64,000 nt of DNA, taken from the NCBI RefSeq assembly GCF_000282095.2, contig NZ_AKKC02000005.1, positions 297,921 to 361,920 of the forward strand. The letters are read 5' to 3'. Shown here piece after piece: positions 34,086 to 44,204 of this stretch (within the stretch, counting starts at the first letter, position 1; each line of letters begins with the position of its first letter). Source of the stretch: Rhizobium sp. CF080 (lineage in GTDB: Bacteria > Pseudomonadota > Alphaproteobacteria > Rhizobiales > Rhizobiaceae). The position numbers and the translations under genes are program-made. The notes under the pieces were generated by a model. That model did no database searches, was not told where the DNA came from, and was given only the letters and a program-made list of their open reading frames with translations.

Positions 34086-34107
34086 GCTTCCGCCGACAGG
34101 CGGAAGC
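34086..34107. terminator. Strong hairpin after the DUF3618 operon
   Basis: A 9-bp perfect stem, GCTTCCGCC / GGCGGAAGC, with loop GACA, followed by an AT-rich stretch. It lies 47 bases after the stop and before the convergent dinB gene. Probably a rho-independent-like terminator, although the T-run is poor. Confidence 0.55.
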
Positions 34108-34282
34108 AATTCATTGTGGACCCGGCCTCGGCCACGCCGATCGCATTTCAAGGGCTCGCTCTCGAGGGTTGGTTCCGTATCGCTACGCCGACGAGCCTAC
34201 GCACGATCGCGCGGCTTTAACGGCGAGACAGTATTCTTCGTGAAGTTTCGCTGCCTCGTTCGTTTCAGGAGCCTTATCCGTG

Positions 34283-35383
34283 CTATAGATTCAGATTGAG
34301 TTGCTGCCGTTCCTCGATCGCGTCGCTGGGCTGATCCTTGGTCAGCGACGACAACGTCACGCCCAACAGACGCACCGACCGTTTGAAGGGATAGACCGTT
34401 GCGAGAAGTGCGGATGCCGCGTCGAAAACATCCGACATGTTGGCGAAAGGCGCAATGCCGGTCCGACTGCGGGTCGCTTGGGTAAAGTCCGAGTATTTGA
34501 TTTTCACTGTGACCGTCTTGCCGCTGATGCCCTGTGCCTCGCAGTAGAGCCAGATCTTATCGGAAAGCGGCTTCAACTCAGCCGTCGCGCGTTCCAGATC
34601 ATCGATATCCTCGACGAATGTGTCTTCCGCTCCCACCGATTTTCGGATCCGGTCGGCTCTGACCCGACGCTCGTCAATGCCGCGGGCGACGCCATAGAAA
34701 TAAGGACCTGACTTCCCGAAATGCTCCTGCAAGAAGATAAGCGACTTCGATTTCAGATCGAGCCCGGTCTCGATCCCTAATTTACGCATGCGTTCAGCGG
34801 TTGCCGGCCCAACCCCGTGGAATTTCTTGACCGGGAGGGCTTCGACAAAGCTTGGCCCATTATTAGGGGTGATGACAGCTTGGCCATTCGGTTTGTTCAA
34901 ATCGCTGGCCATCTTGGCGAGGAACTTGTTGTAGGAGATGCCGGCCGAAGCATTGAGCCCGGTGACCTGCTTGATCTTGGCGCGAATTTCCAGGGCAATT
35001 TCGGTGGCGATTGCCATACCCTTCAAATTCTCGGTGACATCGAGATAGGCCTCGTCCAGCGACAGGGGCTCTATAAGCATCGTGTATTCCGCGAAAATTT
35101 CGCGGATTTGCTGAGAAATCGCCTTGTAAACGTCGAAGCGCGGCGGCACAAATATCAGGTCGGGGCATTTCCGCTTCGCCGTCACCGATGGCATTGCCGA
35201 GTGCACGCCGAAGGCGCGTGCCTCGTAGCTGGCGGCAGCCACAACGCCACGCGCAGCCGAACCGCCGACGGCAAGCGGCTTGCCGCGGAGATCGGGGTTA
35301 TCGCGCTGTTCGACCGACGCGTAGAAAGCATCCATGTCGACATGGATGATTTTTCGGATCGGCGTTGGCGTCATATCGCTCAT
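34283..35383 (-). CDS. dinB: DNA polymerase IV (Y-family)
   Basis: A 366-residue protein. It has the Y-family catalytic motifs HVDMDAFYASVEQ (metal-binding Asp) and PLSLDEAYLDVT (Asp-Glu), SAGISYNKFLAKMASDLNKPNG, the thumb-domain HhH-like KFHGVGPATAERMRKLGI, and the little-finger domain from about residue 240. The end, QQLNLNL, may serve as a clamp-binding peptide, similar to the QLxLF type. The enzyme performs error-prone translesion synthesis. A LexA-like box lies 55 bases upstream, so SOS induction is likely. This plasmid copy may be additional to a chromosomal one, as is common in rhizobia. Confidence 0.92.
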   Translation of the reverse strand: MSDMTPTPIRKIIHVDMDAFYASVEQRDNPDLRGKPLAVGGSAARGVVAAASYEARAFGVHSAMPSVTAKRKCPDLIFVPPRFDVYKAISQQIREIFAEYTMLIEPLSLDEAYLDVTENLKGMAIATEIALEIRAKIKQVTGLNASAGISYNKFLAKMASDLNKPNGQAVITPNNGPSFVEALPVKKFHGVGPATAERMRKLGIETGLDLKSKSLIFLQEHFGKSGPYFYGVARGIDERRVRADRIRKSVGAEDTFVEDIDDLERATAELKPLSDKIWLYCEAQGISGKTVTVKIKYSDFTQATRSRTGIAPFANMSDVFDAASALLATVYPFKRSVRLLGVTLSSLTKDQPSDAIEERQQLNLNL

Positions 35384-35437
35384 GGGGCTCGGCAAAAAAA
35401 GGCAGCGGGCTCGGGCGTCCTATGAGACCTTCACCCG

Positions 35438-35452
35438 AAACAAAGAGGGAAC
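35438..35452 (-). promoter_or_regulatory. Probable LexA (SOS) box of dinB
   Basis: Plus strand reading is AAAC-N7-GAAC (minus: GTTC-N7-GTTT). The alphaproteobacterial LexA consensus is GAAC-N7-GAAC, so there is one mismatch. It lies 55-69 bases upstream of the dinB start codon. Confidence 0.6.
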
Positions 35453-35569
35453 ATAGCAGCGTTCGCTGGGATATCAACAACCTCAATTAATCCGGCCTTC
35501 GACGCAGCGAAACTTGTCGCCGCTCAGGGCGTTCTAATCCTGTGACATCAATAAGCAGGAGACAATCCA

Positions 35570-35878
35570 ATGGCGGACCAAAGCACTACCACAATCCGGG
35601 CTACTTTCGAGACACGCGAGGCAGCAGACCTTGCGGTCGAACACCTGGTTCAACAACACGGTATCTCGCGGCCGGACATCTTCATTCAATCCACCACCGA
35701 TCGAAATACCGCCGGCACCGCGCCGTCGGGCGGCGACGCTTCCCATGACGAGGGCGCGCGAACCGATGCTGCACTCGAAGGCGAGATCGAGGTCTCGGCA
35801 GAGATTGCAGCCAGTCAGATCGCCGTCGTTCAACGCAGTCTCGGAGAGGCGGGCGCGATCCGGGTATCGGGTCGCTAG
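35570..35878 (+). CDS. Small conserved hypothetical protein
   Basis: A 102-residue acidic protein from ATG 35570, with AGGAG upstream (position ~35556). The N-terminal half has an alternating strand/helix pattern ([20 protein letters not shown], then ISRPDIFIQ), resembling the YflT-like small domain that also opens the protein at 26197. The middle is low complexity, and the end ([20 protein letters not shown]) forms a helix. It lies 58 bases before ligD in the same direction and may be in the same transcript. Function unknown. Confidence 0.6.
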   Translation: MADQSTTTIRATFETREAADLAVEHLVQQHGISRPDIFIQSTTDRNTAGTAPSGGDASHDEGARTDAALEGEIEVSAEIAASQIAVVQRSLGEAGAIRVSGR

Positions 35879-35936
35879 GTCAATGGCAGGAGCCGATAGC
35901 CGGTTTTGTTTGTCAGAATGGGAGGAGGGGGCGCTC

Positions 35937-38585
35937 ATGACCGACAATCTTTCAAAATATCGTGCCAAACGCGATTTCAAGAAAACGGACGAGCCGAGCG
36001 GCGAAGCTCAGGTGAAGTTATCGAACCGTCGGCGGTTTGTGATCCAAAAGCACGATGCGACGCGGTTGCATTACGATCTTCGGCTTGAGCTCGACGGCGT
36101 ATTCAAGTCGTGGGCGGTGACCAAAGGCCCGTCGCTCGATCCCCACGACAAGCGGTTGGCGGTGGAGGTCGAAGATCACCCACTCGATTACGGCGATTTC
36201 GAAGGGACGATCCCGAAAGGCCAGTACGGCGGCGGTACGGTGATGTTGTGGGATCGCGGCTACTGGGAGTGGGAGGGCAGCAAGTCTCCAGAAGAGGCAC
36301 TGAAAAAGGGCGACTTCAAGTTCACTCTTGAAGGCAACCGCCTCCACGGCAGCTTCGTCCTCGTGCGTATGCAGCATGATCGCGATGGCGGCAAGCGGAC
36401 CAATTGGCTGTTGATCAAGCATCACGACGACTTCTCGGTCGAGGAGAACGGCGCCGCTATCCTTGAGGAAAACAATACGTCGGTGGCGTCCGGCAGGGCT
36501 ATGGAGGCCATCGCATCCGGAAAGGGCAGAAAGCCGAAGCCATTCATGATGCAGAATGGCGACGTCAAGGCCGACGCGGTGTGGGACAGCAATCACGGTC
36601 TTGCGGCCGAGGAACGCAAGGCGGGCGTGAAGGCTACGAAAAAGTCGACAGCCCCCAAGCGGACAAAATCGGCAATGCCGGATTTCATTGCGCCGCAGCT
36701 GTGCGAAATCTTACCTCGCCCGCCATCCGCCGATGGCTGGATCCATGAGATCAAGTTTGACGGCTATCGCATCCAGATGCGAATTGAGGATGGTGAGGCA
36801 ACCCTGAAAACCCGCAAGGGTCTGGACTGGACGGCAAAATATCCGGCGATCGCCAAGTCAGCCTCCGCTCTTCCCGATGCCATTATCGATGGTGAAATAT
36901 GCGCACTTGACGAAAACGGCGCCCCCGATTTTGCGGCCCTTCAGGCTGCGCTGTCGGAAGGAAAGACAGACGATCTGGTATACTTCGCCTTCGACCTCCT
37001 TGTTGCGGGAGACCAAGATCTGCGTGGGCTCCCGCTCACGGAACGAAAGGATAGGTTGGCGACGCTGTTGTCGGATGCCGGTGAAGATCCGCGTCTTCGC
37101 TTCGTCGAGCATTTCGAAACCGGCGGCGACGCCGTTCTCAGATCTGCCTGTCGTTTGTCGTTGGAAGGGATTGTGTCCAAGCAAGTCGATGCGCCGTATC
37201 AATCGGGCCGCACCGAAACCTGGGCGAAATCGAAATGCCGGGCAGGGCATGAAGTTGTCATTGGCGCCTACGCCAAAACCAACGGAAAGTTCCGCTCCCT
37301 TCTCGTCGGCGTCAATCGCGGCGACCACTTCGTCTATGTCGGCCGCGTGGGCACGGGCTATGGCGCCAAGACCGTCGAAGCGCTCCTTCCCAGACTCTCA
37401 GAAATGGAGACGTCAAAATCGCCGTTCACGGGAATTGGAGCGCCGAAGAAGGGTCCCGACATCGTCTGGCTGAAGCCCGAACTCGTCGCTGAGATCGAGT
37501 TTGCCGGATGGACGGCCGATGGCCAGGTGCGTCAGGCCGCATTCAAGGGTTTGCGGGAAGATAAGCCGGCGGCGGAAGTCGGGGCCGAGAAACCCGCGTC
37601 GCCCTCCAAAACCGAGGTGCCCGATCCGGAGAGGTCGAAACCGGCGCCAAAGCGTTTCCGCAAGGGCGGAAAAGTGGAGGTGATGGGCGTGATGATCTCC
37701 AGTCCCGATAAGGCGCTATGGCCGGATGCCGGTGACGGAGAGCCGGTGACAAAGGTTGATCTGGCGCACTATCATGAAGCCGTGGGCTTCTGGTTGATCG
37801 ATCACATCAAGGGGCGACCCTGCTCCATCATTCGCACACCGGATGGCATTGCAGGAGAACAGTTCTTTCAGCGCCATGCCATGTCAGGGACATCGAACCT
37901 CGTGGAACTGGTAACGGTATTTGGCGACAAGAAGCCCGACCTGCAGATTGACCGCGTGGAGGGTCTTGCTGCCATCTCCCAAATCGGCGGGGTCGAGCTG
38001 CATCCCTGGAACTGTGAGCCGGGCCAGCCGGAAATGCCTGGCCGTCTGGTGTTCGACCTCGATCCTGGTCCGGACGTCGAGTTCCCCACGGTCGTCGCAG
38101 CCGCTCGCGAAATCCGCGACCGGCTCGAGGAACTCGGGCTCGTCAGCTTCTGCAAGACGACCGGCGGCAAAGGCCTTCATGTGGTGACGCCTCTTGCCGT
38201 GCCAAAGGGCGAGAAACTCAGCTGGGACATAGCGAAGGGCTTTGCCCATGATGTCTGTGAGCAGATGGCCCGCGAAAATCCGGATCTGTATTTGATCAAG
38301 ATGGCCAAGAACCAGCGTGAGGGCCGCATCTTCCTCGACTATCTGCGCAATGATCGCACGGCCACGGCTGTCGCACCGCTTTCGCCCCGAGCACGGCCCG
38401 GGGCTACCGTGTCTATGCCGCTGACGTGGACCCAGGTAAAGTCAGACCTTGACCCAAAGCGGTTTACGGTTCGCACAGTTCCGGCGCTTCTTGCGAAAAG
38501 CTCGGCGTGGCAGGATTACTGCGATGGTCAGCGGCCGCTTGAGCAGGCTATCAAGCGTCTTGGAAAATCAAGGAAGACAGCGTGA
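35937..38585 (+). CDS. ligD: Multifunctional DNA ligase D
   Basis: Start at ATG 35937 after GGAGGAGG (882 residues). Domains, in order: 3'-phosphoesterase (about 30-165: [40 protein letters not shown]); ATP-dependent ligase (about 245-540: active Lys273 in [26 protein letters not shown]-fold SLLVGV); polymerase/primase (about 585-880: VFDLDPG metal motif, [10 protein letters not shown]). This order, PE-ligase-polymerase, is the Agrobacterium/Pseudomonas-type LigD used with Ku for end joining. All catalytic motifs are present. No ku gene is visible in this window, so a Ku partner must be elsewhere if the pathway works. Confidence 0.93.
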   Translation: MTDNLSKYRAKRDFKKTDEPSGEAQVKLSNRRRFVIQKHDATRLHYDLRLELDGVFKSWAVTKGPSLDPHDKRLAVEVEDHPLDYGDFEGTIPKGQYGGGTVMLWDRGYWEWEGSKSPEEALKKGDFKFTLEGNRLHGSFVLVRMQHDRDGGKRTNWLLIKHHDDFSVEENGAAILEENNTSVASGRAMEAIASGKGRKPKPFMMQNGDVKADAVWDSNHGLAAEERKAGVKATKKSTAPKRTKSAMPDFIAPQLCEILPRPPSADGWIHEIKFDGYRIQMRIEDGEATLKTRKGLDWTAKYPAIAKSASALPDAIIDGEICALDENGAPDFAALQAALSEGKTDDLVYFAFDLLVAGDQDLRGLPLTERKDRLATLLSDAGEDPRLRFVEHFETGGDAVLRSACRLSLEGIVSKQVDAPYQSGRTETWAKSKCRAGHEVVIGAYAKTNGKFRSLLVGVNRGDHFVYVGRVGTGYGAKTVEALLPRLSEMETSKSPFTGIGAPKKGPDIVWLKPELVAEIEFAGWTADGQVRQAAFKGLREDKPAAEVGAEKPASPSKTEVPDPERSKPAPKRFRKGGKVEVMGVMISSPDKALWPDAGDGEPVTKVDLAHYHEAVGFWLIDHIKGRPCSIIRTPDGIAGEQFFQRHAMSGTSNLVELVTVFGDKKPDLQIDRVEGLAAISQIGGVELHPWNCEPGQPEMPGRLVFDLDPGPDVEFPTVVAAAREIRDRLEELGLVSFCKTTGGKGLHVVTPLAVPKGEKLSWDIAKGFAHDVCEQMARENPDLYLIKMAKNQREGRIFLDYLRNDRTATAVAPLSPRARPGATVSMPLTWTQVKSDLDPKRFTVRTVPALLAKSSAWQDYCDGQRPLEQAIKRLGKSRKTA

Positions 38586-38603
38586 GCGCTCAAGGGCCGC
38601 GCA

Positions 38604-39120
38604 GTGAAAGAACAGGACTTTGATGCAAGCGGTAAAGCTATGGAAAAGACACCGACCGGCAACGCAGAAGCTGAACCGCAGGTAGGCGCGACAACTGACC
38701 TGCCTCACGACCGCATAACGGTGCAGCGTTTTTCGCGAGTCTTTTCCACGCACACTCTGGAGCGACAGTTGAACGCCTGGTTCGTGCCTGGCCAGACCGC
38801 CGAGACGCGCATCGAACGCTGGCTGGCCGAGATGGAAGCGGAGGCCGACGCTTTTGCCGACGAAAGGGCAGGGACGCTTTCGCATTCGATCCGATCGAAA
38901 GCCGCTATCTCGAAGCCGCGCCTTCTGCCCTGCAAGTCCGGACGCCTTACTCTCCCACTGTTGTGAACGAAATCCGAGAAATCCGTATGCGCGCCGGGAC
39001 GCGGATCGTCGACTTTTCACAGTGCCTTAGCGGTATTACGAGGAACTGCGCGGACGATGGCCACCGCTCGAGGCGGCGGCGGAGCGCAATGAGCCCGAGG
39101 TCAGGAGGGCGCGGCGGTAA
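38604..39120 (+). pseudogene. Frameshifted hypothetical gene downstream of ligD
   Basis: The first frame (GTG 38604) gives DRITVQRFSRVFSTHTLERQ and ETRIERWLAEMEAEADAFADE. A second frame then reads GRDAFAFDPIESRYLEAAPS, VRTPYSPTVVNEIREI. A third gives RRDADRRLFTVP, stop, RYYEELRGRWPPLEAAAERN, EPEVRRARR and TAA at 39118. Taken together these form one continuous, sensible protein of about 170 residues with at least two frameshifts and one stop. I do not know its function; the WxVP...YEEL...WP pattern resembles HARP-like segments. A broken companion of ligD. Confidence 0.6.
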
Positions 39121-39123
39121 GAA

Positions 39124-39566
39124 ATGAAAGGCACGGATGAAGAGCAGGCTCGAAGAAAAGACTGAAGGAGCGCCGGCGAAAACGTTATCCTGTGCCCGTT
39201 GGCAATGTTCCGCCGTTTGGTCGTGCGATCGCCACGCATGCTGGTGTGGTTATCTTCACCGGCACGGATGGCGAGTTCGCAGATCCCATCACCGTCAGCA
39301 CGTTCTTTTTCCCCGTATGGCAGAGTGAGGAGCATGTGTGGGCATCCTTGCGACCCGGCTCTCTCGAGGAGTTGGTAACGACGTGGCCGGCGCGAACGCC
39401 AGCCGAAGAGGAAGACCTCTTTCGAGGCTGGTGGTTGCCGGATGGGCGAATTGCGGGCCGCGCCGCAAAAGGCCAGAAGACGGCGCCCAACAGCGCAAGG
39501 AAGAAGAGCAGGATTTGGAAAGTGATGTGCGGTATGAGAAGCGTCTGGATGGGCAGGCGAAGCTGA
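39124..39566 (+). pseudogene. Unrecognised gene, probably frameshifted
   Basis: An ATG at 39124 gives 13 residues and a stop. A second frame continues plausibly (RKRYPVPVGNVPPFGRAIAT, HAGVVIFTGTDGEFADPITV, STFFFPVWQ) to about 39480, with a basic end at 39566. The pieces read like one small protein, but no family was recognised. It may be real but broken, or only an open frame. Confidence 0.3.
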
Positions 39567-39937
39567 ACGAGCTTGAAAAATTTCGTAGCTTGCGGCGATC
39601 GAGCCGCGCGAGATGATTGGGTATGGACCGGCCGCGCATTCCGTCTGGCCATCTTTTCGACGGCCGTGTTGGAAACACCTCGGTCAGTTCGCGCTCATGC
39701 TCCAGCGGCGTTGGCACAGGCTCTCAATGTTCAGCATCGAAGGACCGCTACGCGAACGGCTGACTGTCGTCAATACTCAAGCAGAAACCTTTGATCCTTG
39801 AGGACGTTTCGAAATTTGTCAGGATAACGCGACCTCCTCCTCGGCTCTTGTACTCAACGAAGCGGCGAGGAGTGATGGGTCGATGATTGTCGAACTTTTC
39901 ATTTACGGCGGCAGTTCTGCGAATAAAGGGGATACCT
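39567..39937. other. Intergenic stretch before mgtC, nothing recognised
   Basis: No supported coding frame. No GGAAC-type promoter was found here. Confidence 0.45.
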
Positions 39938-40396
39938 ATGATTGACCAACTCTACTCGATCGGGACTGCGTTCAATGTCGTTCCGCATCTCGGGGCACTG
40001 ATTGTCGCGTATATTCTGGCGCTACCAATTGGGTGGGATAGGGAGAAGAGCGAGCGCAGCGCTGGCCTTCGCACGTTTCCCCTGGTTGCGATAGCCAGCT
40101 GCGGTTTCATCCAGGCGACAGAGCACCTGACGATGGGTAACGCGGAAGCGACCGCCCGGATCGTAGAGGGATTAATTACCGGAATGGGTTTCATCGGCGG
40201 CGGAGCTATCCTTGTTGTCAAAGCAAGCGTTCGAGGCACCGCCACGGCCGCCAGCCTCTGGGCAACCGGCGCAATCGGTACAGCCGTGGGTCTGGGTGCC
40301 TACGACATCGCGCTCGTTCTTTCCATCATGACGTTCCTGACGCTTCGCTTCATGAGCAATCTCAAGCCGGACGGACAGGAGGAAAAAACAGACTGA
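39938..40396 (+). CDS. mgtC: MgtC/SapB-family inner-membrane protein
   Basis: A 152-residue protein, ATG 39938 with AGGGG upstream. It has the hydrophobic N-terminal domain of MgtC: ALIVAYILALPIGWDREKSE, AGLRTFPLVAIASCGFIQAT, ITGMGFIGGGAILV, VRGTATAASLWATGAIGTAV, and a last helix. The cytoplasmic C-terminal domain of virulence-type MgtC is absent, as in the short SapB-like form. Relatives modulate F-type ATPase activity and growth at low magnesium or low pH. Gene symbol by family only. It stands alone, with no clear promoter motif seen. Confidence 0.8.
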   Translation: MIDQLYSIGTAFNVVPHLGALIVAYILALPIGWDREKSERSAGLRTFPLVAIASCGFIQATEHLTMGNAEATARIVEGLITGMGFIGGGAILVVKASVRGTATAASLWATGAIGTAVGLGAYDIALVLSIMTFLTLRFMSNLKPDGQEEKTD

Positions 40397-40583
40397 TTTT
40401 AGTTGAGGCTGGCGGCGGCTTCCGACCTCACGACTTAGCGACCTCTATGCAAAACGCCGGAATGGGTTGGATGACCGGGAGTTATTAGCCCCCCATTGAT
40501 AGGAGAGCCCCCTCAGACGCCAGGACAAGTGACGGAACAACGGGCTTCCCCGCAACCGAAACCCCTTAACAATTTAGGTTGGC

Positions 40584-41087
40584 TCAGCGTCGCCGCAGAT
40601 CCAGCTGAGTTGTGACGATTGACTTCCCTGTGTCCGGATCTCTATCGATGGTCCGGATGCGGAGGCCGTCGTCCCCGACTTTCTCAATTGTCATCTTGGC
40701 GGCGCGGTCACCGTAGATCGGGTTGGCCCAGGTTACGTCGAGATTGATGGTATTGCCGTTTCGGCTGCCCTCAAGTTTCGAGGGCTTGCCCGACACGCCA
40801 GTATAATTGCCGGAATAGGAAGCTCCAGACGCTTTTACGTTCGCGGTGAAGCTCCGCGACACAACGGCCAAAGCCCTGCACGTTCCATTCATCGAGAAAC
40901 TCGATGAGGCTGCGTCCGACTGCATGTTGCAGGAGACGTTGACGTTGCTCCCACCCAGTTTTGTCAGCACCGACCCGCCGCCTGTCCACTGTCCTTCGAT
41001 CGACTTCAGGAAGTCTTCCTCAGAGGCGAGAGCACTGGAATAAAAACTGGCGGTGCATACAAGGGCGATGGCGGGTAGAACGCGCAT
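40584..41087 (-). CDS. Secreted hypothetical protein
   Basis: A 167-residue protein from ATG 41087. A signal peptide (LPAIALVCTASFYSSALA) is followed by a beta-rich domain: IEGQWTGGGSVLTKLGGSNV, VSCNMQSDAASSSFSMNGTC, SFTANVKASGASYSGNYTG, TINLDVTWANPIYGDRAAKM. Two cysteines (NVSCN and GTCR) could form a disulfide. I recognise it only as a type of conserved periplasmic protein found in rhizobia, with a lipocalin-like or THAP-like beta barrel as a possible fold. An EcfG-like promoter 31 bases upstream suggests stress control. Confidence 0.65.
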   Translation of the reverse strand: MRVLPAIALVCTASFYSSALASEEDFLKSIEGQWTGGGSVLTKLGGSNVNVSCNMQSDAASSSFSMNGTCRALAVVSRSFTANVKASGASYSGNYTGVSGKPSKLEGSRNGNTINLDVTWANPIYGDRAAKMTIEKVGDDGLRIRTIDRDPDTGKSIVTTQLDLRRR

Positions 41088-41117
41088 GTGGACAATCCTG
41101 ATTGGTTGACTTCGAGA

Positions 41118-41143
41118 AACATCCGGTTGCTCGAATTTGTTCC
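41118..41143 (-). promoter_or_regulatory. EcfG-type promoter of the secreted protein gene
   Basis: Minus strand GGAAC at 41143-41139, 17-base spacer, TGTT at 41121-41118, 31 bases before ATG 41087. Confidence 0.6.
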
Positions 41144-41324
41144 GCGGACAGCTCACTCTCGGTCATTTGGGCGAGCAGAGGGATCGAAGCAATGGTACCT
41201 CCCATCACGTTTTGAAATGAACGGTCACTCAAAATGACTTCCTATTCCCTGCCGCTGACGTCATGTGACTATCTGAGGTCGACCGAGCAATCGCTCGACG
41301 ACACCTGACCTAAAGAGCCGAAAC

Positions 41325-42704
41325 ATGGAAAACCCAGTCGCATTGAATCGCCTTTCTGAAAACACTGTCTTCCGTAAAGGCGACGTGTTCGTCCTTTTCG
41401 GCGAACTGTTTGGGCGCGGATACGCCACGGGCCTGCTCGACGAAGCCCGGAAGGCCGGGATGGAGATCGTCGGCATCACGGTCGGAAGGCGCGATGAGAA
41501 CAATCTTTTGCGTCCGCTCGACGCCGAGGAGTTGTCTGCGGCCGAAGCTCGGTTGGGTGGCACGATCATCAACGTTCCTCTCATGGCCGGATTCGATCTC
41601 GACGCGCCTGCGGGTGCTCCTACCGCCACCGATCTGCTGGCTGGGATGACACTAGAGAACTGGCAAAATGAAAGGCTTGATTGGGATTACATCAAGCAGT
41701 GCCGGGAAATTGCCACCGAGCGTTTCACGACGTCGCTTTCTAACGTCATGGCTATCCTCGACGGCTTGGTCGCGGATGGCCGCAACGTGTTCTTCGCCCA
41801 CACCATGGCCGGAGGCATTCCCAAAGCGAAGGTGTTCCTGGTCGTCGCCAATCGCATCTACAAGGGACGCGGAACCCGCCACATGTCCTCGCAGGCCTTG
41901 CTCGATAGCGACATGGGAAAACTCATCCTGCAGAATTTCGATGACGTCTCCGCTCACACCTTTCGACATCTCATCGACTTCAGCTCGGCAATCCGCGAGC
42001 GCGTCGAGGCGTCAGGTGGCCAGGTCCGGTATGCGGCCTACGGCTACCATGGATCGGCGATCCTGATCGACGGCAGCTACCGCTGGCAGACCTACACCAA
42101 CTACACTCAAGGTTACGCCAAGATGCTGCTTGAGCGCATCGCCGAGGAGGCGTGGGCGGCAGGCGTTAAGGCAACAGTTTATAACTGTCCCGAAATTCGC
42201 ACAAACTCCTCCGACGTATTCACGGGGATCGAGCTGCCACTGATACCGCTGCTGCTTGCTCTGAAGAAGGAGAATGGCGGCCGATGGGCAGAGGAGCAGT
42301 GGGAGGCATGCCAGGGGCTTCTGGCGGACGGCTTTACCATGGAGGATGTCTTTCGGAAAATCACCGTCATGCAGGCCAGCGAAGTGATGCGTCCCTTCTA
42401 CGATTTCTCGGCATGGCCGATGTCGAACAGCCAAGCACAGGCCGATCTGACGATCGGCACATCCAACGAGATCACCGTGATGCATCGCGACAGCAAGGCG
42501 ATGATCAGCGAGCTGCTGAGCGGTTTTGTTGTGGAGGCAACCGGACAGCTTATTTTTGGCGAATCGTCTGCCCCGTCCGGTCCGGTCCAGTGGCTCAACC
42601 ACGATATCGTGGCAAGACGGCTGAATGCTTCCCACGCTCAATCGGAGCCTGCGGCTGCGATGATCGTCCCGAGAACTGCATCCTCGCGTTTCGAGATGGC
42701 TTGA
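41325..42704 (+). CDS. FabMG-like enoyl-ACP reductase family protein
   Basis: A 459-residue protein. The N-terminal part has a Rossmann-like opening (VFVLFGELFGRGYATGLLDE, ARKAGMEIVGITVGRR). A Tyr-X8-Lys pair, Tyr257 and Lys266 in YTNYTQGYAK, has the spacing used by FabV-type enoyl-ACP reductases. Size, motif and overall character fit what I recall of the FabMG family, an enoyl-ACP reductase group linked to triclosan tolerance in soil metagenomes. The reaction would be NAD(P)H-dependent reduction of enoyl-ACP in fatty acid synthesis. I rely on memory for the family name. The gene stands alone, which fits an accessory, perhaps resistance-conferring, reductase. Confidence 0.5.
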   Translation: MENPVALNRLSENTVFRKGDVFVLFGELFGRGYATGLLDEARKAGMEIVGITVGRRDENNLLRPLDAEELSAAEARLGGTIINVPLMAGFDLDAPAGAPTATDLLAGMTLENWQNERLDWDYIKQCREIATERFTTSLSNVMAILDGLVADGRNVFFAHTMAGGIPKAKVFLVVANRIYKGRGTRHMSSQALLDSDMGKLILQNFDDVSAHTFRHLIDFSSAIRERVEASGGQVRYAAYGYHGSAILIDGSYRWQTYTNYTQGYAKMLLERIAEEAWAAGVKATVYNCPEIRTNSSDVFTGIELPLIPLLLALKKENGGRWAEEQWEACQGLLADGFTMEDVFRKITVMQASEVMRPFYDFSAWPMSNSQAQADLTIGTSNEITVMHRDSKAMISELLSGFVVEATGQLIFGESSAPSGPVQWLNHDIVARRLNASHAQSEPAAAMIVPRTASSRFEMA

Positions 42705-43246
42705 CGGTTAGCTAGGTGCTTCCGGGAACGGCGAACGGGTTTGGTTTTAGGCGAGATTTGCTGCCGTCCACAATATGGCGGAGGCGACGGTTGGTCGATG
42801 GTTCCATAACATACCTTATGCCGCATTTGCATAGCATACAATGCATTATAGGCGACTCGCGAGGTCTCGGCACTCGCCTCGCGACTAGGTTGAGCAGCGG
42901 AAGTTGGAAGGCATTCGCCGAATGAGGAGCCATTTTCTTGTCGTAGTACCCTGAATTCTGACCCGACCCATAAGCGGGACAGATTCCGAATCCAAAATCA
43001 CCTTAGTCAGCTTGCTCCAGTAATACGGCTTCTTGCTCCGCCTCGACTTTGTCGATGTGGTCGATTTCGACCTCGGCCCCGACAAGCCCGTCTCATTGAC
43101 GATCGACGAACCTTCCGAGAGCGGCGCTTCAAGTAGCGTGTCCGGAGGCGTAATTTTCGGTGTTTAGGTGGAACCAAGGGCCCGGCGTGACGGGCGACGC
43201 CAGCCTGGCTTTCTGGGCCACATCCAATGTGCCTGATCGGCCGACT
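42705..43246. other. Intergenic stretch with a coding-like fragment
   Basis: No intact gene. At about 43030-43166 one plus-strand frame reads FLLRLDFVDVVDFDLGPDKP, then VSLTIDEPSESG, ending in a stop; it looks like the tail of a lost gene but no family was recognised. The rest appears non-coding. Confidence 0.4.
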
Positions 43247-43843
43247 TCAAGTCAGACCCGGGATCGAACCTACGACGGAGATAATCTCAAGACGCTTGTC
43301 AGAACTTAGATCGGCAGGGTTTGAGCCTGGTTCGCCATCGGGAACATCCATTCCGAAATATTGATAGTATTCCCTCCAGGCACGCAGGATTTCTCCGGTC
43401 GCGGGATCACGAAAGCTCATCGGTCTCTCGGGGAAAAACGGCGCATCGCCATTGGCCTTGGCAAACATATCAACGATCAGTTCACTGCAATACAGCGCCT
43501 GCTGGTCCGTTGAGTAAAGCCGATCATAGGGGACGTCCCGCGGCTTCAATCCGTATTGGATTGCATTCGGGATGAGCCCGCGATGGGGCGGTCTAAGCCT
43601 CCCGACCATATAGGGTCGGTCGGCCCCTCCGGCAGTCGCCAGTGTCCGGCGCGCGCACACTTCCCAGTTCGTCACGCGCACTTCTGGTGGGAAGGCTTCC
43701 AGCACAAAGAGACCTTTTTCGTTTTCCACTGCAATGCCGACATGGTTCAGGAGCGCTCCGCGATATCCTCGAGTAACAGCAGAAATGGCGTCGGTCATCG
43801 GGCCGATGCAGGCAAACACGAGATCCCCTGTCGTCAACGTCAT
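43247..43843 (-). CDS. YiiX/YebB-like permuted papain-fold enzyme
   Basis: A 198-residue protein of the permuted NlpC/P60 (YiiX-like) superfamily. The beginning, TTGDLVFACIGPMTDAI, carries the typical G-D-L-V/I-F strand. NHVGIAVENEKGLFVLEAFP holds the conserved His and Glu. YCSELIVDMF (about 117-126) contains the candidate nucleophile Cys. Family members are thought to cleave amide or acyl bonds in peptidoglycan, lipids or proteins. No signal peptide is seen, so it is presumably cytoplasmic. It is monocistronic, with the traA gene running in the same direction downstream. Confidence 0.7.
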   Translation of the reverse strand: MTLTTGDLVFACIGPMTDAISAVTRGYRGALLNHVGIAVENEKGLFVLEAFPPEVRVTNWEVCARRTLATAGGADRPYMVGRLRPPHRGLIPNAIQYGLKPRDVPYDRLYSTDQQALYCSELIVDMFAKANGDAPFFPERPMSFRDPATGEILRAWREYYQYFGMDVPDGEPGSNPADLSSDKRLEIISVVGSIPGLT

Positions 43844-44204
43844 GGCTCACTATCCCTTCTTCAACGGGAGCCGGCCTCGCCCGGCAATAGGTAACAAGCA
43901 TAGATTGAGCTTCGACACAGTCGAGACTGCAGCAGGCTTCGCAGCGGTCGGGAATGTAGGCCGTTTTGGCGCGGGCGGACCGACAGTTGTGAAAATAGGA
44001 GAGTGGCCGACCTTGCGTCAGCGTCGCGACCGGGGTCTTCGACGGCGCGGACACAAAAAAATAGAGCACGCACCGGATTAGTTCAGTTAGTCTGCGGTTT
44101 CTTGCCAAACCCTCATAAACAACCGCCCTGTCGCGCATAAATCATCAAACAATACCGCGGATTCATTGTGAACTTATCTGGTACGGTGAAGCTTCTCTCC
44201 CTGC
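43844..44204. other. Intergenic stretch between traA and the YiiX-like gene
   Basis: No supported gene on either strand. It contains the downstream end of the traA transcript and the upstream region of the YiiX-like gene. Confidence 0.45.

Noticed and set aside
35508..35560. EcfG promoter before the small gene and ligD
   Set aside because: No GGAAC was found in this interval.
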